This document shows positions 1 to 8,322 of a stretch of DNA of 59,081 nt, in pieces. Source of the stretch: Nitrosomonas sp. Its GTDB lineage: Bacteria; Pseudomonadota; Gammaproteobacteria; Burkholderiales; Nitrosomonadaceae. A program made the position numbers and the translations under genes. How positions within the stretch are numbered: position 1 is the first letter of the stretch; every line of letters begins with the position of its first letter. The notes below the pieces were generated by a model. That model searched no databases, had not been told where the DNA came from, and was given only the letters and a program-made list of their open reading frames with translations. The stretch is from contig BQJA01000008.1 in assembly GCA_021604405.1 (NCBI GenBank), positions 1 through 59,081 on the forward strand, given 5' to 3'.

Positions 1-60
1 TAATTAATCGAATTAAAAATTATTGTTATATAAAGGCAAGTTAATACCAGAATTTACATA

Positions 61-95
61 TTACCCACAAAGTTATCCACAGAAATTGTGGACAA
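61..95. other. Cluster of three DnaA-box-like 9-mers
   Basis: Three sites related to the DnaA consensus TTATNCACA lie within 35 bases: TTACCCACA (61-69, + strand, one mismatch), TTATCCACA (73-81, + strand, perfect) and TTGTCCACA (87-95 read on the minus strand, one mismatch). The last two face each other, 5 bases apart. The surrounding 300 bases are AT-rich and hold no gene. Such clusters occur in chromosomal origins and in DnaA-regulated promoters. No dnaA, dnaN or gyrB lies in the window, so whether this is the edge of oriC cannot be decided from here. The three sites are seen; the role is inferred. Confidence 0.45.
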
Positions 96-300
96 GAATA
101 CTTTTATAACTGTCAGCAAAAATAGCAAAATCATAAAAAATTACATTGCTATAATGTTTCATGACCCTCTACAAGCCATCTAACAATAACACCGAGCGCA
201 AAAAAAACTTTTGACCTGAAATTTCCTGAAACCATGAAAATTTTAGGATCTGTCCCGGATATTCAACGCATTTAACGTTTAACCTATTATTTCACCGAAT

Positions 301-915
301 TTATTTATCGCCCAGGTCTTTCTCTGGAGAATGCGCTGTTTCTGAATCATTCTTTTCATGCCAAGAAATATTAACAGTGTTCATCCTAAAGCCCAGCAAC
401 AAAACCACTATGCCATTTATTAATAAATTAATTCCGACAAGGATGCCTAAAAATGTAGCAGATTGCTGTGGCCAGCCACTCAATAATATCATTGCGATAA
501 GGAAAGACAGTACCCCACTTACCAGTATCCAGCCAATGTTAGGCGTATTGCGCCGTTGCCAGGAAAAAGATATCTTTACCACTGCCTCAGCTAGAAATAG
601 CACGCCAACAACGAGAGCCAATGCTTGTACGCCCTCGGCCGGCCTTAACAACAGCCACAATCCAACTAATGTAAACAATATCGCCCACAAAAACTTAAAC
701 CAAAACGAGCTGTGTCTATGTGCACTAAAAGCCGCCGTAAGTTGTATGCAGCCCACCCCAAAAAATAACCACCCCAACAATAATTCAATTGCAATACCTG
801 CAACCGCAGGGACTGTCAAAGCGGCAATGCCTCCCAAAATAAAAACAACACCAAAAATTTTAAACCACTTTGAGAGTGGCGATAAATCCAGTCGACTCTC
901 ATCTGTTGTTTGCAT
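301..915 (-). CDS. HdeD family (DUF308) membrane protein
   Basis: A 204-residue, very hydrophobic protein with about six membrane segments (roughly residues 18-36, 40-58, 72-90, 97-113, 127-146 and 153-176) and a charged C-terminal tail. The repeated Gly-rich hairpin pattern (GIAIELLLGWLFFGVG, GWILVSGVLSFLIA) is typical of the HdeD/DUF308 family, inner-membrane proteins linked to acid or general stress resistance in enterobacteria. The ATG is preceded by AAGGAC at a good distance. The gene stands alone with no operon partner. The family call rests on hydropathy pattern and length; the function in this organism is unknown. Confidence 0.75.
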   Translation of the reverse strand: MQTTDESRLDLSPLSKWFKIFGVVFILGGIAALTVPAVAGIAIELLLGWLFFGVGCIQLTAAFSAHRHSSFWFKFLWAILFTLVGLWLLLRPAEGVQALALVVGVLFLAEAVVKISFSWQRRNTPNIGWILVSGVLSFLIAMILLSGWPQQSATFLGILVGINLLINGIVVLLLGFRMNTVNISWHEKNDSETAHSPEKDLGDK

Positions 916-1089
916 AGTGCAGTCCTTATATTATGAAATTTTGAAAATACGTTTTGCTCACACTTGCTTTATCATGATATCGTAAAAAATTCGAGCCAGT
1001 TAGAAAAAACATAGCAGGACAACATATTGCACAGATTTGATTTTAGCTCGATTTGGACTTATATTTTATCAATAGATCCAACCAATACA

Positions 1090-1115
1090 AGCGTGCGAAT
1101 TTACCCACGCACGCT
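1090..1115. repeat. 8-bp GC-rich inverted repeat in the 916-1237 gap
   Basis: AGCGTGCG (1090-1097) and CGCACGCT (1108-1115) are perfect inverted arms around a 10-base loop, standing out in an otherwise AT-rich gap of about 320 bases downstream of the MscS-like gene. No T-run follows on either strand, so it is not a standard intrinsic terminator, though it could protect a 3' end. Nothing else is visible in the gap. Confidence 0.4.
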
Positions 1116-1237
1116 ACGCAGTATCTGCCAAACTGCTCTGGCAAAAGATAGCCATTATTGAGATTACTGAATTTCAATAGCGGCTTTATTGGCGAGAAAT
1201 ATAAAGCGATTTAATGCAGCACTATGGTCGGAACGCC

Positions 1238-2092
1238 TTAAGTTGCAACTGACTGCAGCAGTGATTCATTTTTGGTTTGGTGTATCCGTTCCAATACACC
1301 GTGAGTAATCTGCAGCTCCAGTTCACCAGCCTTTTCAGTGGGACAAAAAATAATTACGGTAATCACCCGCTTGGCTAATTCGTTTGTACTGATCATGACG
1401 CGTGGTTCCGGTCCCGGAATATCCACGCCAGTTCTTTTTTCGATGAAAGCATTATAGCGCCGGGAAATTTCGATGAAATCCCCAGAACAACGTTCGATTT
1501 CGGCGACAATCCATTGCTGAATATTCTGAATATTCAAGTGAGGCTCAATGACGATATCGAAACGGTGAAAAACATAGCGTTTGAAAAAATTCAAGTTTTT
1601 TATCGATTCGGATAAAAAAACACTATTAGGCACCTGGATTGTTTTGCCTGTAAAACTGTAAGCATTGGGCGGCCTGTCCAGTTCCTGCAATGTAGTAGAA
1701 AACATATCGTAGTCAATGACCTCCCCTTTATGTGGACCCACTTCCACCCAATCGCCGATAATAAATGCCCCCGTGCCCGCACGCAGCATGGCGCCACTAA
1801 AGCAGAGAATCAATTCTTTTGTTGCGATAACGAGCGCCAAAGTAACGGCAGCAATTGAAATCGCAAAATTGCTCAGCTGCGGCCACCAGATCGCAAACAA
1901 ACCAAAAATAATGATTAGCCAACTGAAATTTTTTACAGTAGTAATCCATTGCCGCCGTCTCTCCGTTAAGATTGCCCTGTTACGTTTGAGCAGATAGACA
2001 AGGAAAATCCGCAGCGATAAAAAAACAGTAATCAACACACAGCTTTGTATCAATTGATAACCAAAATAGGAAGAAAAAAATACCGACATCAT
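1238..2092 (-). CDS. Small mechanosensitive ion channel (MscS family)
   Basis: A 284-residue protein with N-terminal membrane segments (about residues 10-33 and 50-70), a third hydrophobic helix (about 74-95) leading into the pore, and the typical MscS beta domain: GAFIIGDWVEVG then GEVIDYDMFSTTLQELD, and QVPNSVFLSESIKN matching the conserved PN(S/N) motif. The C-terminal part is the alpha/beta cytoplasmic vestibule. MscS channels open under membrane tension and release solutes on osmotic downshock. The length is close to that of E. coli MscS (286). Two adjacent ATGs give the same protein within one residue. There is no operon partner. Confidence 0.88.
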   Translation of the reverse strand: MMSVFFSSYFGYQLIQSCVLITVFLSLRIFLVYLLKRNRAILTERRRQWITTVKNFSWLIIIFGLFAIWWPQLSNFAISIAAVTLALVIATKELILCFSGAMLRAGTGAFIIGDWVEVGPHKGEVIDYDMFSTTLQELDRPPNAYSFTGKTIQVPNSVFLSESIKNLNFFKRYVFHRFDIVIEPHLNIQNIQQWIVAEIERCSGDFIEISRRYNAFIEKRTGVDIPGPEPRVMISTNELAKRVITVIIFCPTEKAGELELQITHGVLERIHQTKNESLLQSVAT

Positions 2093-2772
2093 TAAATTTT
2101 ATTCTTTCGATTGATTCGCATGCAACCATGCTTGTGGAAAATGAAGTAATCCATAATCATCCGGATATGGAGAAATGCCGACCCATTCAAGCATGTACTG
2201 TCGATTAATATATCCACTACCCAACGATGCTAAAAAAAGCTGCAGCAAACAGTTCAATTGCGGCAACGGTCAATCATATCGACTACGAAGCGCACTAGCC
2301 GGTGAAAGAAGTAACTGTTTACCAGCTCAAGGTTCCAATGTAGTATTACGTAAATTGAAGCATAAAACGAACCGGACTTACACGATTCTTATTAAAGACA
2401 AAATGATGAGTTTGTTGAGATATGAATGTGTCCGTGATTACTTACGCCAATATTGCGAGGATATGTAACACAGGAAATTAAAGTCATACTTTATCTTGGC
2501 AGATAGCAGTTATAGAACATAAAAAAACTGGCATCTATTTTTCCTCTTTCTGTCATCAAAATTTTCCGCGGTGATCTGTGGCAAGTTGCCATTAGCAATT
2601 CTTGTGGTGCCTCCTGCCGATACAGAAGGATATAATACGATACAATTGAATTATTTTGTTAGGCAATTAACAATAATAAGTTCCATCTTTAACAAGCTGC
2701 TGGAAGATTTTACAGCAGACTTAGTGGTTATTCATCTTCGACAACAGTATCCAAAAAAATTGGGGAGGCTAT
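2093..2772. other. 680-base stretch without a supported gene
   Basis: Open frames exist here (for example 2175-2468 on the + strand), but none has a recognisable domain, a convincing ribosome-binding site or codon use that sets it apart from noise. The last 200 bases overlap a frame that runs into the DsrE gene out of phase. The stretch may contain the DsrE promoter and old gene debris; nothing specific can be supported. Confidence 0.4.
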
Positions 2773-3126
2773 ATGCATTACGTCATTTCTACTACCTGGG
2801 GTCCTACAGATGTTACACGGGCAGCACTGCCATTTGTATTTGCCGCTTCTGCTTTAGAAGCAGACGATACAATAATGATCATGCTGTTTCATGATGCCGT
2901 AAATATTGCAGTCGACGGCACCCATCAGAAATTGATTCCCTTCGGACCGCCTGCAAAATTTGCCGAAATATTTTCCAACCCCATCGCCAAGGTTATCGTG
3001 TGCAAACCTTGCGCTGAAGTCCGCGCCATTAACGAAGATATGCTGGTGAAGAATGCATCATTTGGTGGCATGAACGATCTGCATCAGCATATTTCCCGGC
3101 CCGATGCGAAATTCATCAGTTTTTAA
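2773..3126 (+). CDS. DsrE family protein
   Basis: A 117-residue protein. It opens with HYVISTTWGPTDVTRAALPF, typical of the DsrE/DsrF-like fold, where a nucleotide-like Rossmann sheet is followed by a helix carrying T-R-A. A segment around residues 35-50 (DTIMIMLFHDAVNIAVDG) is the second strand, and VIVCKPCAEVRAI near residues 75-88 holds a CxxC-type pair. The family takes part in sulfur relay or acts as small peroxiredoxin-like proteins of unknown partner. The start is set by GGGGAGG 6 bases upstream of the ATG. It stands alone, so the sulfur acceptor cannot be guessed. Confidence 0.8.
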   Translation: MHYVISTTWGPTDVTRAALPFVFAASALEADDTIMIMLFHDAVNIAVDGTHQKLIPFGPPAKFAEIFSNPIAKVIVCKPCAEVRAINEDMLVKNASFGGMNDLHQHISRPDAKFISF

Positions 3127-3243
3127 CCAAATGGCTTTTAGTAAGAAACATTGTCCTACAGAGAAATCAGTTACGCCAGGCTACCCATCGTCTAAGGCTT
3201 TCCCTTAGCAGGAAATAATAGTTACCCCAATATATCCATTTTC

Positions 3244-3272
3244 TTGACTAATCTAGAATAGTGGTTAGTCAA
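3244..3272. promoter_or_regulatory. Perfect 8-bp inverted repeat upstream of the 3292 gene
   Basis: TTGACTAA (3244-3251) and TTAGTCAA (3265-3272) are perfect inverted arms with a 13-base spacer, ending 19 bases before the ATG at 3292. The left arm resembles a -35 box (TTGACT). The element could be an operator over the promoter or a hairpin in the 5' leader that partly shields the ribosome-binding site (AGGTG at about 3280). The symmetry is seen; the role is inferred. Confidence 0.45.
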
Positions 3273-3291
3273 ATAATCAGGTGTAACTATC

Positions 3292-3714
3292 ATGAAAACA
3301 GTAGCAGGAAAGTTTCTAGCAGTTTATATGATACTCACTCTCGTATTCGCCGGTGCAGCAATGAATTCTTTTGCATCTGGACAGTATGATAAAACACATG
3401 CAATATTTGAACGCAGCGCAGAGGATCTCGGTCATGCTACTTTAGCACATCAATATGAGAATTCAGCCAGAAAGATGCAGGCTAACATAAAGGCGCAGCA
3501 AATCCTGCTTAGACGTAAGTTGGGTTACGGTAACTTTAAGAAAAATGGATGGCGTTATAAATCACGTGCAGCATTTAGAATTCGCGGATTTAAAAAGGCT
3601 GCCAGGGAATACCTAGAGAAAGCTGCGTACCACCACAGAATGGCGGCAAAAAAAGCAAAATCGAAATCAGTAGCAGAACAGAATCAAATCAATCGTTCTG
3701 AATCTTCAATGTAA
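3292..3714 (+). CDS. Secreted basic protein of unknown function
   Basis: A 140-residue protein that I do not recognise. It has a clear Sec signal peptide: a short positive start (MKTVAGK), a hydrophobic core (about residues 8-24) and a likely cleavage near residues 27-29 (SFASG). The mature part is mostly helical and strongly basic, with many Lys/Arg, and a His/Tyr patch (YHHRMAAKKAKSK) near residues 113-126 that could bind an anion, DNA or metal. AGGTG lies just upstream of the ATG. The following gene encodes a periplasmic haem protein, so a periplasmic role is plausible, but 150 bases separate them and co-transcription is not shown. Confidence 0.7.
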   Translation: MKTVAGKFLAVYMILTLVFAGAAMNSFASGQYDKTHAIFERSAEDLGHATLAHQYENSARKMQANIKAQQILLRRKLGYGNFKKNGWRYKSRAAFRIRGFKKAAREYLEKAAYHHRMAAKKAKSKSVAEQNQINRSESSM

Positions 3715-3873
3715 CCCGTTGTCTTTTAACGGCGTCACAAATTCTGGAGCAACAAAATATGATATTCCATGGCCTAACAAACCCTTGCCGAAGATTCAGT
3801 TACATTATTTATAAGCTGCCGACTTACTGTTGGCAAGAAAATTAATCACAGAAAACTAAATCACTATTTGTTA

Positions 3874-4356
3874 ATGAAGATGAAGATACAGAAAATACTC
3901 GTATTAATTCTTGTATTGATTGCCATCACCGCTCAGGCAGGTGATGAGGATAAACGTCAAGTCATTACCATCACTGAATTGCAGCGCGAACATGTCCTTG
4001 AGGAAATGCGCGCCTTATTGTCGGGAATTCAAAAGATCCTAACTTCACTTGCCAGTGAAGATATGGCAGCAGTTGCTCAACATGCTCGTTCTCTTGGTAT
4101 GCACATGACACACAAAGCGGAAGATCACTTGAAAGGCGCATTACCCAAGGAATTTATGCAACTTGGAATGTCTGTCCATCGTGATTTTGATCAAATAGCA
4201 ATGGATGCCGCGTCTTTAAAAGATTCTAAACATACGCTGCAGCAGTTGAGCGATTCAATGAAAAAATGTGTGGCGTGTCATGCATCTTATCAAATCCGCT
4301 CAGCACAACAAACGTCTCAATCCAATCAAAATTCCCACCTGCATGAACACCAGTAA
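3874..4356 (+). CDS. Periplasmic cytochrome c'-like monohaem protein
   Basis: About 160 residues: a signal peptide (MKMKIQKILVLILVLIAITAQA, cleaved near residue 20), a helical body, and one haem-attachment motif near the C-terminus, CVACH followed by ASYQIR. The late CxxCH plus Y-R pattern in a four-helix protein is typical of the cytochrome c'/c556 group, where the haem binds at the last helix. Such proteins bind NO or act as electron carriers, which would fit an ammonia oxidiser. The ATG at 3874 is chosen over the upstream TTG at 3868 because the signal peptide begins there; no strong ribosome-binding site decides. A His-rich tail (SHLHEHQ) closes the protein. Confidence 0.75.
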   Translation: MKMKIQKILVLILVLIAITAQAGDEDKRQVITITELQREHVLEEMRALLSGIQKILTSLASEDMAAVAQHARSLGMHMTHKAEDHLKGALPKEFMQLGMSVHRDFDQIAMDAASLKDSKHTLQQLSDSMKKCVACHASYQIRSAQQTSQSNQNSHLHEHQ

Positions 4357-4514
4357 TGTTACCTTGAGTATTTTGAAATATGATTTTTATGCAAATATCG
4401 CTTTTGACGATAATGTAACTCGATACACAACGCTGAGGTATATAAGAATTAATGAGAAGTAAATTTGTATTTGCTTTTCCTTCGGCGATTATTGGTAATT
4501 TTCATGAATATTAA

Positions 4515-5549
4515 CTAAGGCTTTATGCCGGTTACTAAACTGTAATAACCGAATGCTGGAAGCACCTGAATATCGACAAAACCAGCTTTTTTAAGCATCT
4601 CAGATAACTCCGGACCAGAATACGCTTCTCCTTCTGTCCACCCCATCATCATCATGCTAAATGCAGCCGGTGCAAAGGCACCTGTTTTCTCGTCATTATA
4701 AAGTATCTCATGGAGAATGATGCGTCCTCCAGACTCTAGGCTCATGAAACTTTTATCTGTCAGAAAAGTACACTTCTCTGGTGGCCAGTCATGATACATA
4801 TGTGAATAGAAATGAAGATCGGCCGTTGGCCAATGATCATTCCAGATATTTGCTTCATGGGTTTTAACCCGGTCCTCGACCCCATATTGCGCAATATACG
4901 TTTGCGCTATTTTGCATGCCTCAGGAAAATCTAAAACTAACGCATGCAGGTCGGGTAATTTTAATGCCGCACCAATCGATTGCGCGCCAGAACCTCCGCC
5001 AATATCGAGCATCATTCGATGCCGGGAGAAATCCATCAGTGTTGGCCAAACAAGCGACGAAGCCTGACTGATACTGTGCATACCATGGGTAAAACGGTGC
5101 AGCAGTTCAATTTGCTCCTCATGAGACTTAAAAATATCTCCACCGCCATAAGCCTGAGGAGAATCGGTGGTTATCGCTTTCTCAAGATTCTGGAAAGAAA
5201 ATACTTGATAATTATCTATCATCAGATCCCAAAAGAAACCAAAATAATTTGGGCTTTTTTCAAGTAAATAATCTTCAGAAATTGCGGTTAGAGAATAACG
5301 CCCATCTTGTAAAGACAAGAAACCCAATGATGTGGCAACTGTCAAAATTGCCTCCGCCGGCCGCCGTTTAATATTTAGCGCGTTACAGATATCTGTTAAT
5401 GTACGTGATTCCTCAGCAAGAAGAGGAAACAACCTGAGTTTATGTGCCAGCAGTAATGCCGGGTAGCCATAAACAGCAAATATCACATCCCACATCGGAC
5501 GATCGTCTACCCGTGGTTCTTGCATGTTAAAAAAGAAATCTTGTGCCAT
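4515..5549 (-). CDS. SAM-dependent O-methyltransferase (methyltransferase family 2)
   Basis: A 344-residue protein built like plant and bacterial small-molecule O-methyltransferases. It has an N-terminal winged-helix dimerisation part (about residues 20-100), then the SAM domain with motif I DIGGGSGAQ (about residue 177), an acidic loop (LDFPEACKIA), and the HMYHDWPPEKC / GGRIILHEIL motifs (about residues 250-285) found near the catalytic base in this family. The relatives methylate hydroxyls on aromatic or carotenoid-like substrates; the substrate here cannot be inferred. AGGAGG precedes the ATG. The SRPBCC gene upstream, same strand and 120 bases away, may be co-expressed. Confidence 0.8.
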   Translation of the reverse strand: MAQDFFFNMQEPRVDDRPMWDVIFAVYGYPALLLAHKLRLFPLLAEESRTLTDICNALNIKRRPAEAILTVATSLGFLSLQDGRYSLTAISEDYLLEKSPNYFGFFWDLMIDNYQVFSFQNLEKAITTDSPQAYGGGDIFKSHEEQIELLHRFTHGMHSISQASSLVWPTLMDFSRHRMMLDIGGGSGAQSIGAALKLPDLHALVLDFPEACKIAQTYIAQYGVEDRVKTHEANIWNDHWPTADLHFYSHMYHDWPPEKCTFLTDKSFMSLESGGRIILHEILYNDEKTGAFAPAAFSMMMMGWTEGEAYSGPELSEMLKKAGFVDIQVLPAFGYYSLVTGIKP

Positions 5550-5669
5550 TTAGCCTCCTTTTACTTTAACTGACCGGTATCACTAACAACCTTAAATATC
5601 AATCAAGGCATATATCCACTGCTCGTTGCAACAACGTTGTCTAAAGCGAGTCTTGATTAGAAAGGATTC

Positions 5670-6164
5670 TTATGGCTGCCTCTCAGCTTCAATTAACCGT
5701 TTGATATTTTTCACGGTATTTTGGGCGCCATCCTTTACTGCAATTCGGACTAAACGCTCAAAGGGCCGCATTACCGCCAGAAGCTCAAGTAATTCAAAAG
5801 TAAAAGTCAGTTTGACTGATTTATCAGAAATGATTTCCTCCAGTTCATAGGTACAGCGGTAAGGATCAGAAACCCCATCAAAAGTTATGCGCACATCAGG
5901 CTGGTAAATAGAGATTCTAAATTTAGATTCTGAGCGACGCCCTTGGTCGATACGAACCTGCCGACCTATAGTTCCCAGTTCCACAGCGCCCGGCGTCATC
6001 TGCTCAAGCTCCTTAACTTCCGGCGACCATTTTGGATAATTCTGAAAAAGCTCTTCACCAAGAAATTTAAATAATTCTCTGGCCGAACACTCAATTATTG
6101 CATCAGCACTACCTATCACGGGCTCGGTAGAATCTAAATTAAGCATAGATCCTAAATTGAACAT
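5670..6164 (-). CDS. SRPBCC (START-like) domain protein
   Basis: A 164-residue protein with the START/polyketide-cyclase pattern: an early strand ending in SADAIIECSARELFKFL, a central beta region (TIGRQVRIDQG, YRCTYELEE, VKLTFTFELLEL) and a long C-terminal helix (about residues 138-162). The fold binds lipids or aromatic compounds in a deep groove, in some members as ubiquinone-binding or aromatase proteins. It lies upstream of the O-methyltransferase on the same strand, so the two may act on one hydrophobic compound; this is inference from neighbourhood only. Confidence 0.7.
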   Translation of the reverse strand: MFNLGSMLNLDSTEPVIGSADAIIECSARELFKFLGEELFQNYPKWSPEVKELEQMTPGAVELGTIGRQVRIDQGRRSESKFRISIYQPDVRITFDGVSDPYRCTYELEEIISDKSVKLTFTFELLELLAVMRPFERLVRIAVKDGAQNTVKNIKRLIEAERQP

Positions 6165-6395
6165 ACGGCATCGTCCTTTCTTACTGGGTTGTCACTCAAT
6201 ATACCATTTATACCGCCAAATTACTTGCATATAAAGTCATCTGCATTGAACTAACAGTAAAAGGCCCAACAGTTAGCTAATGAACATAAACCAATATAAT
6301 AGCAAAACCTTGCACTACAATACGCGCTATACCAACCATGTTTTTAGATCGTCCAATTTTTTCTGATGTCATTACCGGCATGAAAACGGAAGCAT

Positions 6396-7289
6396 TTATG
6401 ATGATAAATGCCCCATCCTGCCACTTTGATAATCTGCGATCGCCTGATGAATTTCTTCTTGCGTGTTCATGACAAATGGACCGCTGCCAACAATTGGTTC
6501 ATCAATCGGCTTGCCACAAAGTAACAATGCAGTAGCGTTTTGTGCACGGTCGATAAAAATGTGATCACCTGCCAGGTCAAATATTGCCATTTCTGCTGCA
6601 CTTATCGATGTAGAGTGGTCCAACTGTATAGAACCTTTGAGTACTGCAAGCAGTGTACTGTAGCCTTCTGGCACAGTAAACGTTATCGGTTCCTCGATTG
6701 TCAAGCGCAGATCCCAAATATGCATGGGTGTAAATGTCTGGGCCGGCCCTGCCAATCCATCGAACTCACCCGCTATGATCCGTACACTTCCCTGGTCATC
6801 AGGGAGTTTTGCAGAAGGAATCTGACTATTTAAAATCGTTTGGTAACGGGGTGGCGACATTTTATCTTTGGCTGGTAAATTAACCCATAATTGCACCATT
6901 TCAAGCAATCCCCCCTGTTGTGCAAAGTCCCGGCCATGAAATTCTTCATGCACGATCCCCGATGCCGCGGTCATCCACTGTACATCACCAGGGCCAATTT
7001 TTCCGCCACCACCAGAACTGTCGCGATGTTCCACTTCACCACTATAGACAATCGTCACTGTCTCAAAGCCACGATGCGGATGTTCACCAACACCAAGACG
7101 TTCATTGGTTGGCGGAAAGTCCAAGGGGCCAGCGTAATCAAACAGCAAAAAGGGGCTGGTTATCGCACCGAGTTTTGGGTAAGTAAACAATGAGCGAACA
7201 GGAAAGCCATTACCAACCCAGTGACGATCGATATTGCATTGTATGCGACTTAACTTTTTAGCAGATACGTGAGATTTCATTGTCATCAT
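6396..7289 (-). CDS. Pirin family protein
   Basis: A 297-residue bicupin protein. The N-terminal half carries the pirin signature: HPHRGFETVTIV with metal-binding His residues, then GDVQWMTAASGIVHEE with further His/Glu ligands of the Fe site. The C-terminal half (about residues 180-290) is the second cupin, which usually lacks metal. Pirins can act as quercetin 2,3-dioxygenases or redox-sensitive regulators; substrate use here is unknown. Several ATGs are packed at the 5' end (MMTM); AAAGGAAC upstream supports the first pair. No operon partner is visible. Confidence 0.9.
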   Translation of the reverse strand: MMTMKSHVSAKKLSRIQCNIDRHWVGNGFPVRSLFTYPKLGAITSPFLLFDYAGPLDFPPTNERLGVGEHPHRGFETVTIVYSGEVEHRDSSGGGGKIGPGDVQWMTAASGIVHEEFHGRDFAQQGGLLEMVQLWVNLPAKDKMSPPRYQTILNSQIPSAKLPDDQGSVRIIAGEFDGLAGPAQTFTPMHIWDLRLTIEEPITFTVPEGYSTLLAVLKGSIQLDHSTSISAAEMAIFDLAGDHIFIDRAQNATALLLCGKPIDEPIVGSGPFVMNTQEEIHQAIADYQSGRMGHLSS

Positions 7290-7466
7290 TCATTGTTCCT
7301 TTTGCTTACCAATAATTCATAGAGACAACGCTTATGCATATAAGTTGAGAATCTGTATATGTCCGGAAATACTGACCGTCATGCAAAAACATTTCAGACA
7401 CAACTTCGGCAGCTTAGTTTGTGCCGTTTGTTTTTTATAACAGATTATTTATCTGGCGTTGACTTT

Positions 7467-7502
7467 TAGAAATAGGCGAATAGAAATATTCACCTATTTC
7501 TA
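7467..7502. repeat. Long inverted repeat, 16-bp arms with GAAA loop
   Basis: Arms 7467-7482 and 7487-7502 are complementary at 15 of 16 positions (one C-A mismatch at 7477/7492) around the 4-base loop GAAA, a GNRA-type tetraloop when read on the + strand. A second, smaller hairpin (AACCAGG 7583-7589 with CCTGGTT 7597-7603) follows. They lie in the 457-base gap between the pirin and ferredoxin genes, where no coding frame is supported. No T-run is adjacent. It may be a transcript-end structure or a relic of a small palindromic element. Confidence 0.6.
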
Positions 7503-7683
7503 GTATCAATCAATTAGCAATCACTCTGCGTGTAGATTTTTCATCCAGCCAATAATCTATCAAAATGAACTGCATTAAAGGAAACCAGGATTTTGGCCTG
7601 GTTGAATAAAAACGACTGGTCTGAGAGTTTACGCTTTTCGTTATGTCTATATCCGACAGAGTGGACGGATGGGGACGTGATCT

Positions 7684-7710
7684 CTCATTAAAAGATAATC
7701 TTTTTATGAG
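7684..7710. repeat. 27-base near-palindrome downstream of the ferredoxin gene
   Basis: CTCATTAAAAGAT (7684-7696) and ATCTTTTTATGAG (7698-7710) are inverted copies with one mismatch and a one-base centre. The palindrome lies 37 bases past the stop codon of the ferredoxin gene on its 3' side. It could end or protect that transcript, or be a dimeric protein-binding site. It lacks a classical T-run after the stem. Confidence 0.45.
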
Positions 7711-7746
7711 GAAACCTGCGCCAGCGTTATCATAGTGTTATTTAAG

Positions 7747-7941
7747 TTAGTCCGATGTATCGTTGTCAATAATCTGCAGCGCACCAGACGGGCAGGCGGC
7801 AACTGTTTGTCTGATTTCAGTTTCACTTGCACCTTTTTGGTCAATAACAAATTGTTCATTAACGACCTTAAACACAGCTGGGAGACTATTGACACAGTTC
7901 CCAGCGTGAATGCAGGTTTTGGCATCATATATCACTTTCAT
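7747..7941 (-). CDS. Small (4Fe-4S) ferredoxin-like protein (Fer4_19 type)
   Basis: A 64-residue protein with an acidic C-terminal tail. Its cluster ligands are visible as CIHAGNC near residues 10-16 and CPSGAL near residues 45-50, the pattern of single-cluster divergent ferredoxins (YjdI-like), which have few Cys ligands. These proteins are often found beside CDGSH or acetyltransferase domains and their partners are poorly known. The start at 7941 is fixed by GAGGAATTAACC directly upstream; a longer frame beginning 31 codons earlier has no such site and its extra residues look non-coding. Confidence 0.82.
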   Translation of the reverse strand: MKVIYDAKTCIHAGNCVNSLPAVFKVVNEQFVIDQKGASETEIRQTVAACPSGALQIIDNDTSD

Positions 7942-8322
7942 GGTTAATTCCTCAATAAATTCTGAAACAGTTGATTGAAGGGTCAGTATATAGCATGAGA
8001 ATTTTATTTCACCAAGAATCCGTACCCATATCAATGTGGAATTTTCTCAAATTAAACGCCCGGCACAACAAGTTCGGAGCGCGCCCTTTATCGCACTCAT
8101 AAGCCGCCCCACTACGTCGTGACGCTGCTTACGAAACCGATTGTTTCTTTTAGAACTTTTTTCAATATCACCAATTCTTCATTGATATAAAAGTACCGTC
8201 TCGTGATAGTTCACCTGGACGCCTGCCTGACAGGAAAATTACGAAACACTCTCGTGCAATCTATTACTGAGCCGAATTAGGACTGACAAATAAATTAAGG
8301 TGTACAACAAAGCCAATCCCTA
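7942..8322. other. 381-base stretch with no supported gene
   Basis: The stretch lies between the ferredoxin start and the 3' end of the DUF488 gene, so it should contain the ferredoxin promoter. I see no domain, convincing promoter pair or strong hairpin in it. Confidence 0.4.

Noticed and set aside
377..985. 202-codon + strand open frame
   Set aside because: It lies antisense to the HdeD-like gene, has an Asn/Thr-rich composition typical of a shadow frame and no recognisable domain.
1090..1115. Intrinsic terminator for the MscS-like gene
   Set aside because: The hairpin is stable but no T-run follows on the minus strand, so only an inverted repeat is reported.
2571..2894. 107-codon + strand frame before and into the DsrE gene
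   Set aside because: It overlaps the DsrE gene out of phase, where the DsrE frame has a strong ribosome-binding site and family motifs.
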